Source of the DNA: Ampullimonas aquatilis
GTDB lineage: Bacteria; Pseudomonadota; Gammaproteobacteria; Burkholderiales; Burkholderiaceae_D
Direction of reading: 5' to 3'
Assembly (NCBI RefSeq): GCF_049675895.1
Contig: NZ_CP183834.1
Coordinates: 1,984,001 to 2,048,000 of the forward strand
DNA length: 64,000 nucleotides
The notes beneath the pieces are model-generated. The model searched no databases. It was not told the DNA's origin and worked only from the letters and a program-made list of their open reading frames with translations. Positions 54,654-63,614 of this stretch are shown here, piece by piece. Positions within the stretch are counted from its first letter, which is position 1. The number at the start of each line of letters is the position of its first letter. The translations under genes and the position numbers were made by a program.

Positions 54654-55292
54654 ATGAATGCCGCTCGACGCCTCGCCATGCTGCAACGCTGGCAACAAGC
54701 CAATCCCGATCCACAGACCGAGCTGGAATACACCACCCCTTTTGAATTGCTGATTGCGGTCATGTTGTCGGCCCAGGCCACGGATGTGTCGGTCAATAAA
54801 GCCACACGACGCTTGTTTCCGGTTGCCAATACACCACAGGCTTTACTGGATTTGGGCGAGGAAGGCCTGATTGGCTATATCAAGACCATCGGCCTGTTTC
54901 GCGCCAAAGCCAAGCATGTCATTCAGACCTGTCGCAAACTGCTCGATCTGCACCAGGGTGCCGTGCCACAAACCCGCCCCGAGCTGCAAGCCCTGCCCGG
55001 CGTCGGCCGGAAGACCGCCAATGTGGTACTCAACACAGCGTTTGGTCAACCCACGATTGCCGTGGACACGCATATTTTTCGGGTTGCCAACCGTACCGGC
55101 TTTGCGCCCGGCAAAAATGTCGATGAAGTCGAGCAAGGACTCATCAAGCATGTGCCTGACGCCTTTAAAGAAGATGTCCATCATTGGTTCATTCTGCATG
55201 GCCGCTATGTGTGCAAGGCTCGCGCCCCCGAATGCGAGCGTTGCATCGTGGCCGATCTGTGCGACTATCCTGCCAAGCCCCAACCTCAATAG
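54654..55292 (+). CDS. nth: Endonuclease III
   Basis: 212-residue DNA glycosylase/AP lyase for oxidised pyrimidines. The helix-hairpin-helix LPGVGRKTANVVLNTAFG holds the catalytic Lys, and VDTHIFRVANR the catalytic Asp. A C-terminal 4Fe-4S cluster has cysteines in CKARAPECERCIVADLC. Full length. It follows rnfB on the same strand, an arrangement that is conserved in many proteobacteria. Confidence 0.96.
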   Translation: MNAARRLAMLQRWQQANPDPQTELEYTTPFELLIAVMLSAQATDVSVNKATRRLFPVANTPQALLDLGEEGLIGYIKTIGLFRAKAKHVIQTCRKLLDLHQGAVPQTRPELQALPGVGRKTANVVLNTAFGQPTIAVDTHIFRVANRTGFAPGKNVDEVEQGLIKHVPDAFKEDVHHWFILHGRYVCKARAPECERCIVADLCDYPAKPQPQ

Positions 55293-55337
55293 CATCGCTC
55301 CTCTCATCTCGATCACTTTTATTCGTTAGCAAACCAC

Positions 55338-56039
55338 ATGGCCATCCATACCCATACTCACACCGAGCAGCACTATGAAACCAGCGAACGGGTCCGCGAT
55401 ATTGTGATCGGCATGGCCGACGGCCTGACCGTTCCCTTTGCGCTGGCTGCCGGGGTTAGTGGTGCCAGTGCTGGCGCCGATTTGGTGATCACTGCGGGTC
55501 TGGCCGAAATTGCCGCCGGCTCGATTGCCATGGGTTTGGGTGGTTATCTCGCCGCGCGCACCGATCGCCAGCACTATCAGGCCGAGCAGGCTCGCGAAGA
55601 ATATGAAATCATTCATAAAACCACCCATGAACGCGGTGAAATCATCGACATCATGGCGCAATACGGCGTCTCCAAAGAAGCCTGCAAACCACTGGTTGCG
55701 GCACTGGAAAAAAATCCAACGGCCTGGCGTGATTTCATGATGCGTTTTGAACTTGGTCTGGAAGAACCCAATCCCACCCAGGCACGCAACAGTGCCTTGA
55801 CGATTGGTCTGTCGTATATTTTGGGCGGCATGATTCCACTCTTGCCCTATATGCTCATACCCAATATGCAAGAGGCCCTGATCGTCTCGGCGATTGCCAC
55901 TTTGTGCGCCCTGTTTTGTTTTGGCTTTGCCAAAGGCCGCTTTACCGGTACACCCGCTTTAGCCTCTGCGCTGCAAACCCTGTTCATTGGCGGACTGGCC
56001 GCCAGCGTGGCATTTGGCATTGCACGCTGGATTGGCTGA
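55338..56039 (+). CDS. VIT1/CCC1 family metal transporter
   Basis: 233 residues with five hydrophobic segments. Opening His/Glu-rich residues are followed by SERVRDIVIGMADGLTVPFA, the first membrane helix of the family. A cytoplasmic segment rich in Glu and His (about 75-130, QHYQAEQAREEYEIIHKTTH) is the metal-binding domain, and IGLSYILGGMIPLLPYML is a later helix. Such proteins move Fe2+ or Mn2+ out of the cytoplasm. No riboswitch was recognised upstream. It may be cotranscribed with nth. Confidence 0.88.
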   Translation: MAIHTHTHTEQHYETSERVRDIVIGMADGLTVPFALAAGVSGASAGADLVITAGLAEIAAGSIAMGLGGYLAARTDRQHYQAEQAREEYEIIHKTTHERGEIIDIMAQYGVSKEACKPLVAALEKNPTAWRDFMMRFELGLEEPNPTQARNSALTIGLSYILGGMIPLLPYMLIPNMQEALIVSAIATLCALFCFGFAKGRFTGTPALASALQTLFIGGLAASVAFGIARWIG

Positions 56040-56095
56040 GCTCACCAGCAGCATGGTTACTTTATTCAAATTTTCAATTTATCTCAGGAGCCAAG

Positions 56096-56473
56096 ATGAC
56101 CCAATCCGCTGGAGAAAAAATCCGCCGCCAGGTAATGGGCGATGCCTTTGTGGACCGTGCATTGTCCCAAGCCAACTATATGACCGAGCCAGTCCAGGAA
56201 TTTATCAATGAGCATGCCTGGGGTGCAGTCTGGACTCGCCCTGGTTTGGAATTGAAAACCCGTAGCCTGATCACCCTGGCTGCCTTGACTGCGCTCAAAG
56301 CCCCGCAGGAATTAAAAGGCCATGTACGCGGCGCACTCAATAATGGCTGCACCCCCGAAGAAATCCGTGAAACCTTATTGCATATGGCCGTTTACTGTGG
56401 CGCCCCGGCAGCGCAAGAAGCGTTTCGCGCAGCCCGTGAAGTGCTTGATGAAATTCTGCCTCAGGGTAAATAA
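56096..56473 (+). CDS. Carboxymuconolactone-decarboxylase family protein (PcaC-like)
   Basis: 125 residues from the ATG at 56096, supported by CAGGAG upstream; the frame extends to 55904 but overlaps the transporter gene. Sequence TQSAGEKIRRQVMGDAFVDR and RPGLELKTRSLITLAALTAL match the PcaC/4-carboxymuconolactone decarboxylase subgroup. The redox CxxC of AhpD is absent; a single Cys is in NNGCTPEEIRE. No other protocatechuate genes are nearby, so its actual reaction is open. Confidence 0.82.
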   Translation: MTQSAGEKIRRQVMGDAFVDRALSQANYMTEPVQEFINEHAWGAVWTRPGLELKTRSLITLAALTALKAPQELKGHVRGALNNGCTPEEIRETLLHMAVYCGAPAAQEAFRAAREVLDEILPQGK

Positions 56474-56672
56474 ACGCTAGGCAAATAAATCTTGCCAGAC
56501 GTGATTGAGCCGATCTCAGCAGAACAATCGATTGTTTTTTGTCATTGTCCTGCTGATCACTGACTCAATCAATTCCCTACTTGCCAACGGGATTTAGCGA
56601 ATACCACACCACTTACTTGCCGATTTGCTATCTTCAGCATTCCCCTCAGCACACCCAATTGATTGACCTGCC

Positions 56673-57095
56673 ATGTTTAATCCCAGCCAAACCGAAGTGC
56701 GCGAGTTTTTTTGCTCCACCTGGCGCAAGTACCAGGACAAGCTGCCTCTCACGCCCATGGAAACCATTGCCGGACAATGGATTGCCGAACATCCCGAGTA
56801 TCATGCCGAACTCGCCTCACCCGATGCAATCCATGCGGACTATTCGGTCGAGGCAGGCAAGAGCAATCCCTTTTTGCATTTGTCCATGCATCTGGCGATT
56901 GCCGAGCAACTCTCCATCAATCAACCACCCGGCATCGTGACGGCTTACCAGACCCTGCGTGACCGCCTCGGTGAAGATCATGCCGCACATCATCATGTGA
57001 TGGAATGTCTGGGACAGATTTTGTGGGAATCGCAGCGCAACAACCTGCCGCCCGATTCTGATAAATATCTGGATATGATTCGCCGCCAGCTTTAG
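56673..57095 (+). CDS. DUF1841 family protein
   Basis: 140 residues, His- and Glu-rich, helical, soluble. It has the family landmarks FNPSQTEVREFFCSTWRKYQ at the start, NPFLHLSMHLAIAEQLSINQ and ECLGQILWESQRNN. DUF1841 proteins are common in beta- and gammaproteobacteria and of unknown function. It is on its own between the CMD protein and the convergent cytochrome genes. Confidence 0.88.
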   Translation: MFNPSQTEVREFFCSTWRKYQDKLPLTPMETIAGQWIAEHPEYHAELASPDAIHADYSVEAGKSNPFLHLSMHLAIAEQLSINQPPGIVTAYQTLRDRLGEDHAAHHHVMECLGQILWESQRNNLPPDSDKYLDMIRRQL

Positions 57096-57251
57096 CGCCT
57101 GACCCCGTTGGCACAGCCACCACTAACACCAACTAACACTAGGCAGCGTAAGAATCAATCAGCAGGGATAAGAGAAGATGAGCAGCTGACCAAGCGTGTC
57201 ATGCAACACACGTCAGCCAACTGCTGCATCACCAACAACAAGGCTGGTGAT

Positions 57252-57279
57252 TAAAGTCATGACCGTTGTCATGACTTTA
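57252..57279. terminator. Hairpin after the cytochrome c genes
   Basis: TAAAGTCATGAC - CGTT - GTCATGACTTTA, a perfect 12-bp stem, 15 bases after the stop of the cytochrome gene (minus strand). No clear T-run on either side, so it may stabilise the mRNA or stop transcription weakly. Confidence 0.5.
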
Positions 57280-57294
57280 GCAAATCTACAGCAA

Positions 57295-57645
57295 TCACTT
57301 CTTGAGTACCAGTGTACCTGGCAGGCTGTGGATATAAGCCGCGATATCGAGCAGTTCATCTTTGGAAAAAGACTTGATCATGCCACCCATGATCGCATTG
57401 CCACGACCAACCTGTGGGTTGGTATCACCAACCTGATAAGCCTTCATGGCGTAGTACAAATAATCTTGATGCTGGCCCGCCAGCTTAGGATAACTGGCAT
57501 CAATTGGCTTGTTCAGGCCTTCACCATGACAAGTCACGCAATTGCCTTTCTTGACCAGTTCTTCACCTTTTTGAATATTGCCGCTGGCAAATGCTGTGGA
57601 GCTCGCCAGGAGCGCAATCATCATGAATCGTTTTTTCATTGTCAT
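57295..57645 (-). CDS. Class I cytochrome c
   Basis: 116 residues with signal peptide (MKKRFMMIALLASSTAFA). Heme motif CVTCHGEG; axial Met probably in NAIMGGMIKSF. The class I shape, with a C-terminal helix (DELLDIAAYIHSL), matches c553/c4-type electron carriers. Its gene starts 5 bases after the stop of the other cytochrome c gene, so the two are cotranscribed and the proteins may form a two-heme pair. Periplasmic electron carrier. Confidence 0.88.
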   Translation of the reverse strand: MTMKKRFMMIALLASSTAFASGNIQKGEELVKKGNCVTCHGEGLNKPIDASYPKLAGQHQDYLYYAMKAYQVGDTNPQVGRGNAIMGGMIKSFSKDELLDIAAYIHSLPGTLVLKK

Positions 57646-57650
57646 CCCCC

Positions 57651-57989
57651 TTATTGAGCTTGTTGTGCGTAATAGGCTGCTACGTCAGCGATGTCCTGTT
57701 CAGACAGGCTGCCAGCAATACTGCGCATGGTGGGATGTTTACGTTCACCTTTGGCGTAGGCCTTGAGTGCATTGGCAAGATATTTTTCGGACTGACCACC
57801 CAGCATAGGGACCGAATAAATTTCTGGCACAGAAGAACGATAACCAGGAATACCATGACAACCGATACACATGGCCACCTTGTTTTTTGCTGCAACTGCA
57901 TCGCCTTTGATATCTTCAGCCATCACAGAACCAGACGCAGCGATCAGGCTACCTAACACAACTGCCAGTACACTTTTTGATATTTTCAT
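57651..57989 (-). CDS. Class I cytochrome c
   Basis: 112 residues, signal peptide (MKISKSVLAVVLGSLIAASG). Heme motif CIGCHGIPG; axial Met in HPTMRSIAGSL. The C-terminal helix (EQDIADVAAYYAQ) is typical of c4/c553 types. It is the first gene of the two-cytochrome unit and has an FNR/ANR-type box about 97 bases upstream of its start. It is probably an electron donor to a terminal oxidase or reductase that is not in the window. Confidence 0.88.
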   Translation of the reverse strand: MKISKSVLAVVLGSLIAASGSVMAEDIKGDAVAAKNKVAMCIGCHGIPGYRSSVPEIYSVPMLGGQSEKYLANALKAYAKGERKHPTMRSIAGSLSEQDIADVAAYYAQQAQ

Positions 57990-58079
57990 AGTTTCTACTC
58001 ACGTTGATCATCAATCACCACTCTGTCAGGCCGTCTCCAGGCTGACAATCCTCTGATTCTAACCGAACCACCGGTTTTC

Positions 58080-58093
58080 TTGACATGGATCAA
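58080..58093. promoter_or_regulatory. FNR/ANR-type binding site
   Basis: TTGACATGGATCAA, nine of ten positions of the TTGAT-N4-ATCAA consensus. It lies between the divergent cytochrome and MoxR genes; a possible -10 (TAGAAT, 58058-58063 on the minus strand) suggests it acts on the cytochrome promoter. Confidence 0.55.
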
Positions 58094-58193
58094 AACCCTT
58101 AATTTTGCACTTTTGTTGCAGCCCAGCAAACTTGATCCAGCTCTTTTATACTAGACCGACTCATTCAGCCATATTAATCAGCCGGTATTTATC

Positions 58194-59051
58194 ATGTCCC
58201 GATTTGAAGGTTCTGCCCAATACGTTGCCACCGACGACCTGAAACTGGCCGTCAATGCGGCCATCACACTGCAACGCCCGCTGTTAATCAAGGGAGAACC
58301 GGGCACCGGCAAAACCATGCTGGCCGAAGAAGTGGCCGCTGCACTGGGCATGCCGCTGGCGCAATGGCATATCAAGTCCACCACCAAAGCCCAGCAAGGT
58401 TTGTATGAATACGATGCCGTATCACGCCTGCGCGACTCGCAACTTGGTGACGAACGCGTCAAACAGATTGACAACTACATCGTCAAGGGCGTGCTCTGGC
58501 AGGCTTTTGAAGCCCAGCAACAACAGGTTTTGCTGATTGATGAAATCGACAAGGCCGATATTGAGTTTCCCAATGATCTGCTGCGCGAACTGGATCGCAT
58601 GGAGTTTTACGTCTATGAGACCCGCCAGTTGATCCGCGCCCAACATCGGCCCTTGGTGATCATCACCTCCAATAACGAAAAAGAATTGCCGGATGCTTTT
58701 TTGCGCCGCTGCTTTTTTCATTACATCCAGTTTCCCAAGCCAGAAACCATGCAAGCCATCGTCGCCGTGCACTTCCCTAATCTCAGGCACGAACTGCTGA
58801 CGGCCGCCCTGCAATCGTTTTACGCAATCCGCGACTTGCCGGGCCTGAAGAAAAAACCGTCCACGTCCGAACTGCTCGACTGGCTCAAACTGCTGCTGGC
58901 GGAAGAGATTGATCCAGCCAGCCTGCAAAGTGACACCAGCCAGTCCGGTAAACCCGTCAGCATCCCACCACTGCACGGTGCACTGCTCAAAAACGAGCAG
59001 GACTTGCAGCTCTTTGAACGGCTGATCACGATGAATCGTGGTTTTCGCTAA
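58194..59051 (+). CDS. MoxR-family AAA+ ATPase
   Basis: 285 residues. Walker A GEPGTGKTMLAEEVA, Walker B LLIDEIDKADIEF, sensor 1 IITSNNEKELPD and arginine finger in FLRRCFFHY. MoxR proteins act as chaperones that load metals or activate enzymes and always work with a VWA-domain partner, which follows after 83 bases. The closest subgroup is the one paired with CoxE-like proteins. The client enzyme is not in the window. Confidence 0.92.
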   Translation: MSRFEGSAQYVATDDLKLAVNAAITLQRPLLIKGEPGTGKTMLAEEVAAALGMPLAQWHIKSTTKAQQGLYEYDAVSRLRDSQLGDERVKQIDNYIVKGVLWQAFEAQQQQVLLIDEIDKADIEFPNDLLRELDRMEFYVYETRQLIRAQHRPLVIITSNNEKELPDAFLRRCFFHYIQFPKPETMQAIVAVHFPNLRHELLTAALQSFYAIRDLPGLKKKPSTSELLDWLKLLLAEEIDPASLQSDTSQSGKPVSIPPLHGALLKNEQDLQLFERLITMNRGFR

Positions 59052-59134
59052 GCTGCCATGCGCCCTGATTCAAGCCCTTCTTTGCACTCATCTTTGTGCC
59101 ATGATGTTGTGAACCTCTAGCAGCAGCCAATCTC

Positions 59135-60310
59135 ATGCTCATCGATTTTTTTTACCACCTGCGCAACGCCCGCCTGCCGGTTTCCATCAAGGAATTTCTG
59201 ACCCTGCTGGAAGGCCTGCAAAAGCAGGTGGTAGCGCCGTCAATTGATGAGTTTTACTACTGGGCGCGGATGACCCTGGTCAAGGACGAGCGACTGTTTG
59301 ACCGCTTTGACAAAGCCTTTGGCAGCTACTTTCATGGCATTGAAAGCCTGCCCGAACTGGCCGGTGAGATTCCCGCCGACTGGCTGGAAAAAGTGCTGGA
59401 GCGCCATCTGACGCCCGAGGAAAAAGCCCAGATCAAAAAACTGGGTGGTCTGGAAGCGCTGCTCAAGCGCTTTGAAGAACTGCTCCAGGAACAAAAGAAA
59501 AAACACGAAGGTGGCAATAAATGGATCGGCACCGGTGGTACCTCGCCATTTGGACATGGTGGCTATCATCCCGAAGGCATTCGGATCGGTGGCGAATCGG
59601 CCGGCAATCGCACCGCCATCAAGGTGTGGGAACAACGCCAGTTTCGTGATTATGACGATCAGCTCGAAATCGGCACCCGCAATATCAAGGTGGCGCTGCG
59701 TCGTTTGCGTCAGTTTGCGCGGGAAGGTGCCGCCGCAGAGCTGGATCTGGCTGACACGATTCGCGCCACCGCCAGCAACGCCGGTTATCTGGACATCAAA
59801 TTGGTGCCCGAGCGCCATAACCACGTCAAAGTGTTGATGCTCATGGATGTTGGCGGCTCGATGGACGACCATGTGCGGCGCTGTGAAGAATTGTTTTCAG
59901 CGGCCAAGAGTGAATTCAAGCACCTGGAGTTTTATTACTTTCATAACTGCATTTACGACTATGTCTGGAAACACAATCGGCGCCGCCATGATGAACGCTT
60001 TGCCACCTGGGACATTTTGCGCAAATATTCAGCCGACTATAAGCTGATCATCGTCGGTGATGCCACCATGAGCCCGTATGAAATCGTGCAGGCGCATGGC
60101 TCGGTGGAATACAACAACGACGAGCCAGGTGCCGTCTGGCTGCAACGGCTGCTGGATACCTGGCCACACCATGCCTGGCTCAACCCCGAGCCACAGGCAA
60201 TCTGGTCATACCGGCAATCGGTGGGCATGATCCACAATTTGATGGGCGGCAAAATGTATCCCATGACGCTGGACGGACTCGCCCAAATGGCGCGGCAATT
60301 GAGCAAATAA
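59135..60310 (+). CDS. VWA domain protein, CoxE-like
   Basis: 391 residues. The N-terminal half is helical (FFYHLRNARLPVSIKEFLTL). The VWA domain begins near residue 230 with the metal-site motif LMDVGGSMDDH, a DxGxS variant of the usual DxSxS, as in CoxE-type proteins. A Lys/Gly-rich linker (about 115-150) separates the parts. It is the partner of the MoxR ATPase in the preceding gene. Function of the pair is unknown in this organism. Confidence 0.88.
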   Translation: MLIDFFYHLRNARLPVSIKEFLTLLEGLQKQVVAPSIDEFYYWARMTLVKDERLFDRFDKAFGSYFHGIESLPELAGEIPADWLEKVLERHLTPEEKAQIKKLGGLEALLKRFEELLQEQKKKHEGGNKWIGTGGTSPFGHGGYHPEGIRIGGESAGNRTAIKVWEQRQFRDYDDQLEIGTRNIKVALRRLRQFAREGAAAELDLADTIRATASNAGYLDIKLVPERHNHVKVLMLMDVGGSMDDHVRRCEELFSAAKSEFKHLEFYYFHNCIYDYVWKHNRRRHDERFATWDILRKYSADYKLIIVGDATMSPYEIVQAHGSVEYNNDEPGAVWLQRLLDTWPHHAWLNPEPQAIWSYRQSVGMIHNLMGGKMYPMTLDGLAQMARQLSK

Positions 60311-60413
60311 GTAAACAAATAAGTACCGCAACTCAGTGCAGCCAATCCTTGTGCAGATTCGTTGAGCCAATAATCTGCGCCTTGCTGATCCCCGAAAGCT
60401 CTACAATAGCAGC

Positions 60414-61682
60414 ATGAATCTGCATATTCTGCTCGCTGGCACTCTCTTTCCTGCTGACCTGCCCATCGCCTTTGTGAACGATCTGCTGCGCTCGGCACGT
60501 TTGCCCGTGTTGCAAACGTTAGTGGCGCGTGCCACTGTCACCACGCAGTCGTTTGACGAAACACAGATTGAACGACAGATGCCCTATGAAGTACGTCTGC
60601 TTGAACATCACCTGGGACAGCAAGGCACGCAGTCCAGTCCCATTGCTGCCCTCACCGCCTTGGCCCGACTTGATGGGATTGAACTCGCCGCTGATCAGTC
60701 CTGGGCTTTGCTGACACCCGTGCATTTTGCAATTGGCCAGGATGGCATTCAACTCGCCAGCGAGCTGCCCGCCCTGGAACCCGAGAGCGCCCAGGCCCTG
60801 CTGGAAAGCATTCGACCAGCCTTGCAAGCAGCTGGGTTGACGGTATTATTGGGCGCTCCACAACGTTGGTATGTGAGTGGCGAGTGGCTGGCTGATCTGC
60901 AAACCAGCAGCCTGATGCGCGCTGCCGGTCAACTGGTGGCCGAGCATTTACCACGCGCTGCCAGCGCCGCAGTGAATTCTGCTAATTCTGCCATGGTGCG
61001 TTTGCCGCAAGATGAACCGGCACGGCGCTGGCGACACTTGCAAAACGAAATCCAGATGCTGTGGCATGACCATCCGGTGAATCAAAATCGGCAACAGAAA
61101 GGTATACTCCCAGTCAATTCGATATGGATATCATCGCTCAAGTGCGTCAATATTGGCTCTCAAAAAATACCCTATCATAGTATTAATCATGTATCAAATA
61201 AGACATCGATCGATACCGCCATTTTGAGCAATACCTTTGGCCAGCAACTGGCCGCCGCGCAGGGTCAGCCCATGGGCATGGGGCCCCTTCACTTTAATGA
61301 TTGGCTGCACCAGCAAGCCGGCCTTTGGGCGGAGCGCCAAAATGGTCAACTGGCCATCCAGTCAGCCGCAGCATCAAACAACAGCCATCTCAACCAGCTG
61401 ATTGGCCTGGCCGCCTTGCACCGCCCCATGCTGGAAGAAGATTGGGGCAGCTGGATTGCAGGTCTGGAGCAGCTTGAACAAAACTGGCTCGCGCCAGCCC
61501 AGGCGGCACTCATGGGGCAACGCCTGGACCATCCGCTGCGCCAGATCACCCTCACCTTGTGTGGCCCGCAGCAGACCCGCCAGATCGTCTGCCGCAAAAA
61601 TGATCGACTGCGCTTTTGGCGCCACAACAACCTCAGCCACCTGTTTCAGGAAATTAAACCAACCAGTAGTCAGCATGTTTAA
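60414..61682 (+). CDS. RpfE-type conserved protein
   Basis: 422 residues, soluble. Features are LHILLAGTLFPADLPIAFVN at the start and WRHLQNEIQMLWHDHPVNQN with LPVNSIWISS in the middle; in databases such proteins are called RpfE-type regulatory proteins, or are mis-annotated as phosphoglycerate mutases. In Xanthomonas rpfE lies beside recJ, as here. Residues around 240-268 (codons about 61130-61215) are much AT-richer than the rest and look like an insert. Biochemical role is unknown. Confidence 0.72.
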   Translation: MNLHILLAGTLFPADLPIAFVNDLLRSARLPVLQTLVARATVTTQSFDETQIERQMPYEVRLLEHHLGQQGTQSSPIAALTALARLDGIELAADQSWALLTPVHFAIGQDGIQLASELPALEPESAQALLESIRPALQAAGLTVLLGAPQRWYVSGEWLADLQTSSLMRAAGQLVAEHLPRAASAAVNSANSAMVRLPQDEPARRWRHLQNEIQMLWHDHPVNQNRQQKGILPVNSIWISSLKCVNIGSQKIPYHSINHVSNKTSIDTAILSNTFGQQLAAAQGQPMGMGPLHFNDWLHQQAGLWAERQNGQLAIQSAAASNNSHLNQLIGLAALHRPMLEEDWGSWIAGLEQLEQNWLAPAQAALMGQRLDHPLRQITLTLCGPQQTRQIVCRKNDRLRFWRHNNLSHLFQEIKPTSSQHV

Positions 61683-61753
61683 TCGCAGGCTTTGACTGCC
61701 TCATCACCCTATATTGCAACGCCGCCATCGGCAACACCACATATGAAGCATTC

Positions 61754-63490
61754 ATGAGCAATCCTGATCATTCACACACGCTACTCATTCAGCGCCAACC
61801 GGCTCCCAAAGTGGTGGAGCAACTCATGCGCGATGGTCTGCATCCTTTGCTGGCGCGCATCGTCGCGGCACGTGGCGTACAACGCGCCAGTGAACTGACC
61901 GATACCCTGGAACATTTGATCCCGCCCAGCCAGCTCACCAATGCCGATATCGCCGCCCGTTTTTTAGCCGATGCGATTGCCGCAGGCAAGCAACTGCTGA
62001 TCATCGCCGATTACGATTGCGACGGTGCCACCGCCTGTGCGGTGGGTTTGCGCGGCCTGAAAGCACTGGGTGCCAACGTCAATTTTCTGGTGCCCAACCG
62101 TTTTGAATATGGCTATGGTCTCACGCCTGAAATTGTCACGCTGGCCGCGGCCCAGCAACCACGTCCTGACATTTTGGTCACAGTTGATAACGGCATTGCC
62201 AGTGTGGCTGGTGTAGCTGCCGCCAATGAACTGGGTTTGCAGGTGCTGGTAACTGACCATCATTTACCCGGCGACACCCTGCCCGCCGCCGCGGTCATCG
62301 TCAATCCCAATCAGCCCGGTTGCCAGTTTCCAAGCAAGGCTTTGGCGGGAGTGGGTGTGATGTTTTATGTGCTGCTGGCGCTGCGCAGTGAACTGCGTGA
62401 ACGTGGTGTGTTTACCGCGCAAAACCAGCCACGGCTGGACAGTCTGCTTGATCTGGTGGCGCTCGGCACGGTCGCCGATGTGGTCAAGCTCGACGCCAAT
62501 AATCGGCTGCTGGTGGCGCAAGGCTTAAAACGCATGCGCGCGGGGCGCATGCAAGCGGGTGTGGCCGCCTTGTTTCGTGCTGCTGCGCGTGATGCCAGTC
62601 GGGCCAGCTCATTTGACCTGGGTTTTGGCCTGGGGCCAAGACTCAATGCGGCTGGTCGACTGGCCGATATGGCCCTGGGCATTGAATGCCTGACCACCGA
62701 TGAGCCGGGCCGCGCCTGGGAAATTGCGGCCGAACTCGACCGCATGAACCGTGAACGGCGTGATATTGAAGCCGGCATGCAGGCCGAGGCCTTGGCTCAG
62801 TTTGATCTGCAACCACTGGCCGAACAGCATACCCTGACGGTCTACAACCCCACCTGGCATCAGGGCGTGATTGGCATTGTGGCATCACGGCTGAAAGAAA
62901 AATTTCATCGCCCCACCATCACTTTTGCACCAGGGGCTGAAACCGAATATGGTCAGGAAATCAAAGGGTCGGGACGCTCGATCAGTGGATTTCATCTGCG
63001 CGATGCGCTGGATCTGGTATCCAAACGGCAGCCCGATTTAATCCTCAAATTTGGTGGTCATGCCATGGCCGCCGGTTTATCGTTGCGCGCTGACGATTTT
63101 GAACGTTTTCAAACTGCATTTGAAACAGTGGCGCAAGAACTGCTTGATGCCACCGCACTGCAACGCCGGGTGGAAACCGATGGCTCCATCGAGCCCGCCT
63201 ACCTCAAACCCGAGCTGGTGGAATTGCTGGATGAGCAGGTCTGGGGACAAGGTTTTGCTGCGCCGACCTTCAGCGATGCATTCATCGTCCTCAATCAGCG
63301 CATTCTCAAGGACAAACACCTCAAAGTGACACTGGTGCGTGCCAATGCGCCACCAACCCAGCTCACGGCCATCTGCTTCAACCGCGCCGAATTTTTACCC
63401 GAGCATTGCACCCTGGCTTATCGGGTGGTCAACAACAGCTTTAATGGTGTAACCAAGGTGGAGTTGATGATTGAGCATGTATTTGATTGA
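61754..63490 (+). CDS. recJ: Single-strand-specific 5'-3' exonuclease RecJ
   Basis: 578 residues, DHH phosphoesterase. Motif I IIADYDCDGATACAVG, motif III LVTDHHLPGD (DHH), then GPRLNAAGRLADM and a DHHA1 domain with FGGHAMAAGLSL. A C-terminal OB-type domain is present. RecJ degrades single-stranded DNA in recombination and mismatch repair. The sequence is full length. It follows the RpfE-type gene by 71 bases, presumably as an operon. Confidence 0.96.
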   Translation: MSNPDHSHTLLIQRQPAPKVVEQLMRDGLHPLLARIVAARGVQRASELTDTLEHLIPPSQLTNADIAARFLADAIAAGKQLLIIADYDCDGATACAVGLRGLKALGANVNFLVPNRFEYGYGLTPEIVTLAAAQQPRPDILVTVDNGIASVAGVAAANELGLQVLVTDHHLPGDTLPAAAVIVNPNQPGCQFPSKALAGVGVMFYVLLALRSELRERGVFTAQNQPRLDSLLDLVALGTVADVVKLDANNRLLVAQGLKRMRAGRMQAGVAALFRAAARDASRASSFDLGFGLGPRLNAAGRLADMALGIECLTTDEPGRAWEIAAELDRMNRERRDIEAGMQAEALAQFDLQPLAEQHTLTVYNPTWHQGVIGIVASRLKEKFHRPTITFAPGAETEYGQEIKGSGRSISGFHLRDALDLVSKRQPDLILKFGGHAMAAGLSLRADDFERFQTAFETVAQELLDATALQRRVETDGSIEPAYLKPELVELLDEQVWGQGFAAPTFSDAFIVLNQRILKDKHLKVTLVRANAPPTQLTAICFNRAEFLPEHCTLAYRVVNNSFNGVTKVELMIEHVFD

Positions 63491-63614
63491 GCATTTGATT
63501 GAACAAATGTCTGATGGATCGCTGGCATGACATATGACATATGTCGGTCAGGCTGACCAGCATTGGCAACGGCCTCTTTTCTGACCAGGTATTTCATATT
63601 CAAACACACCTTGA

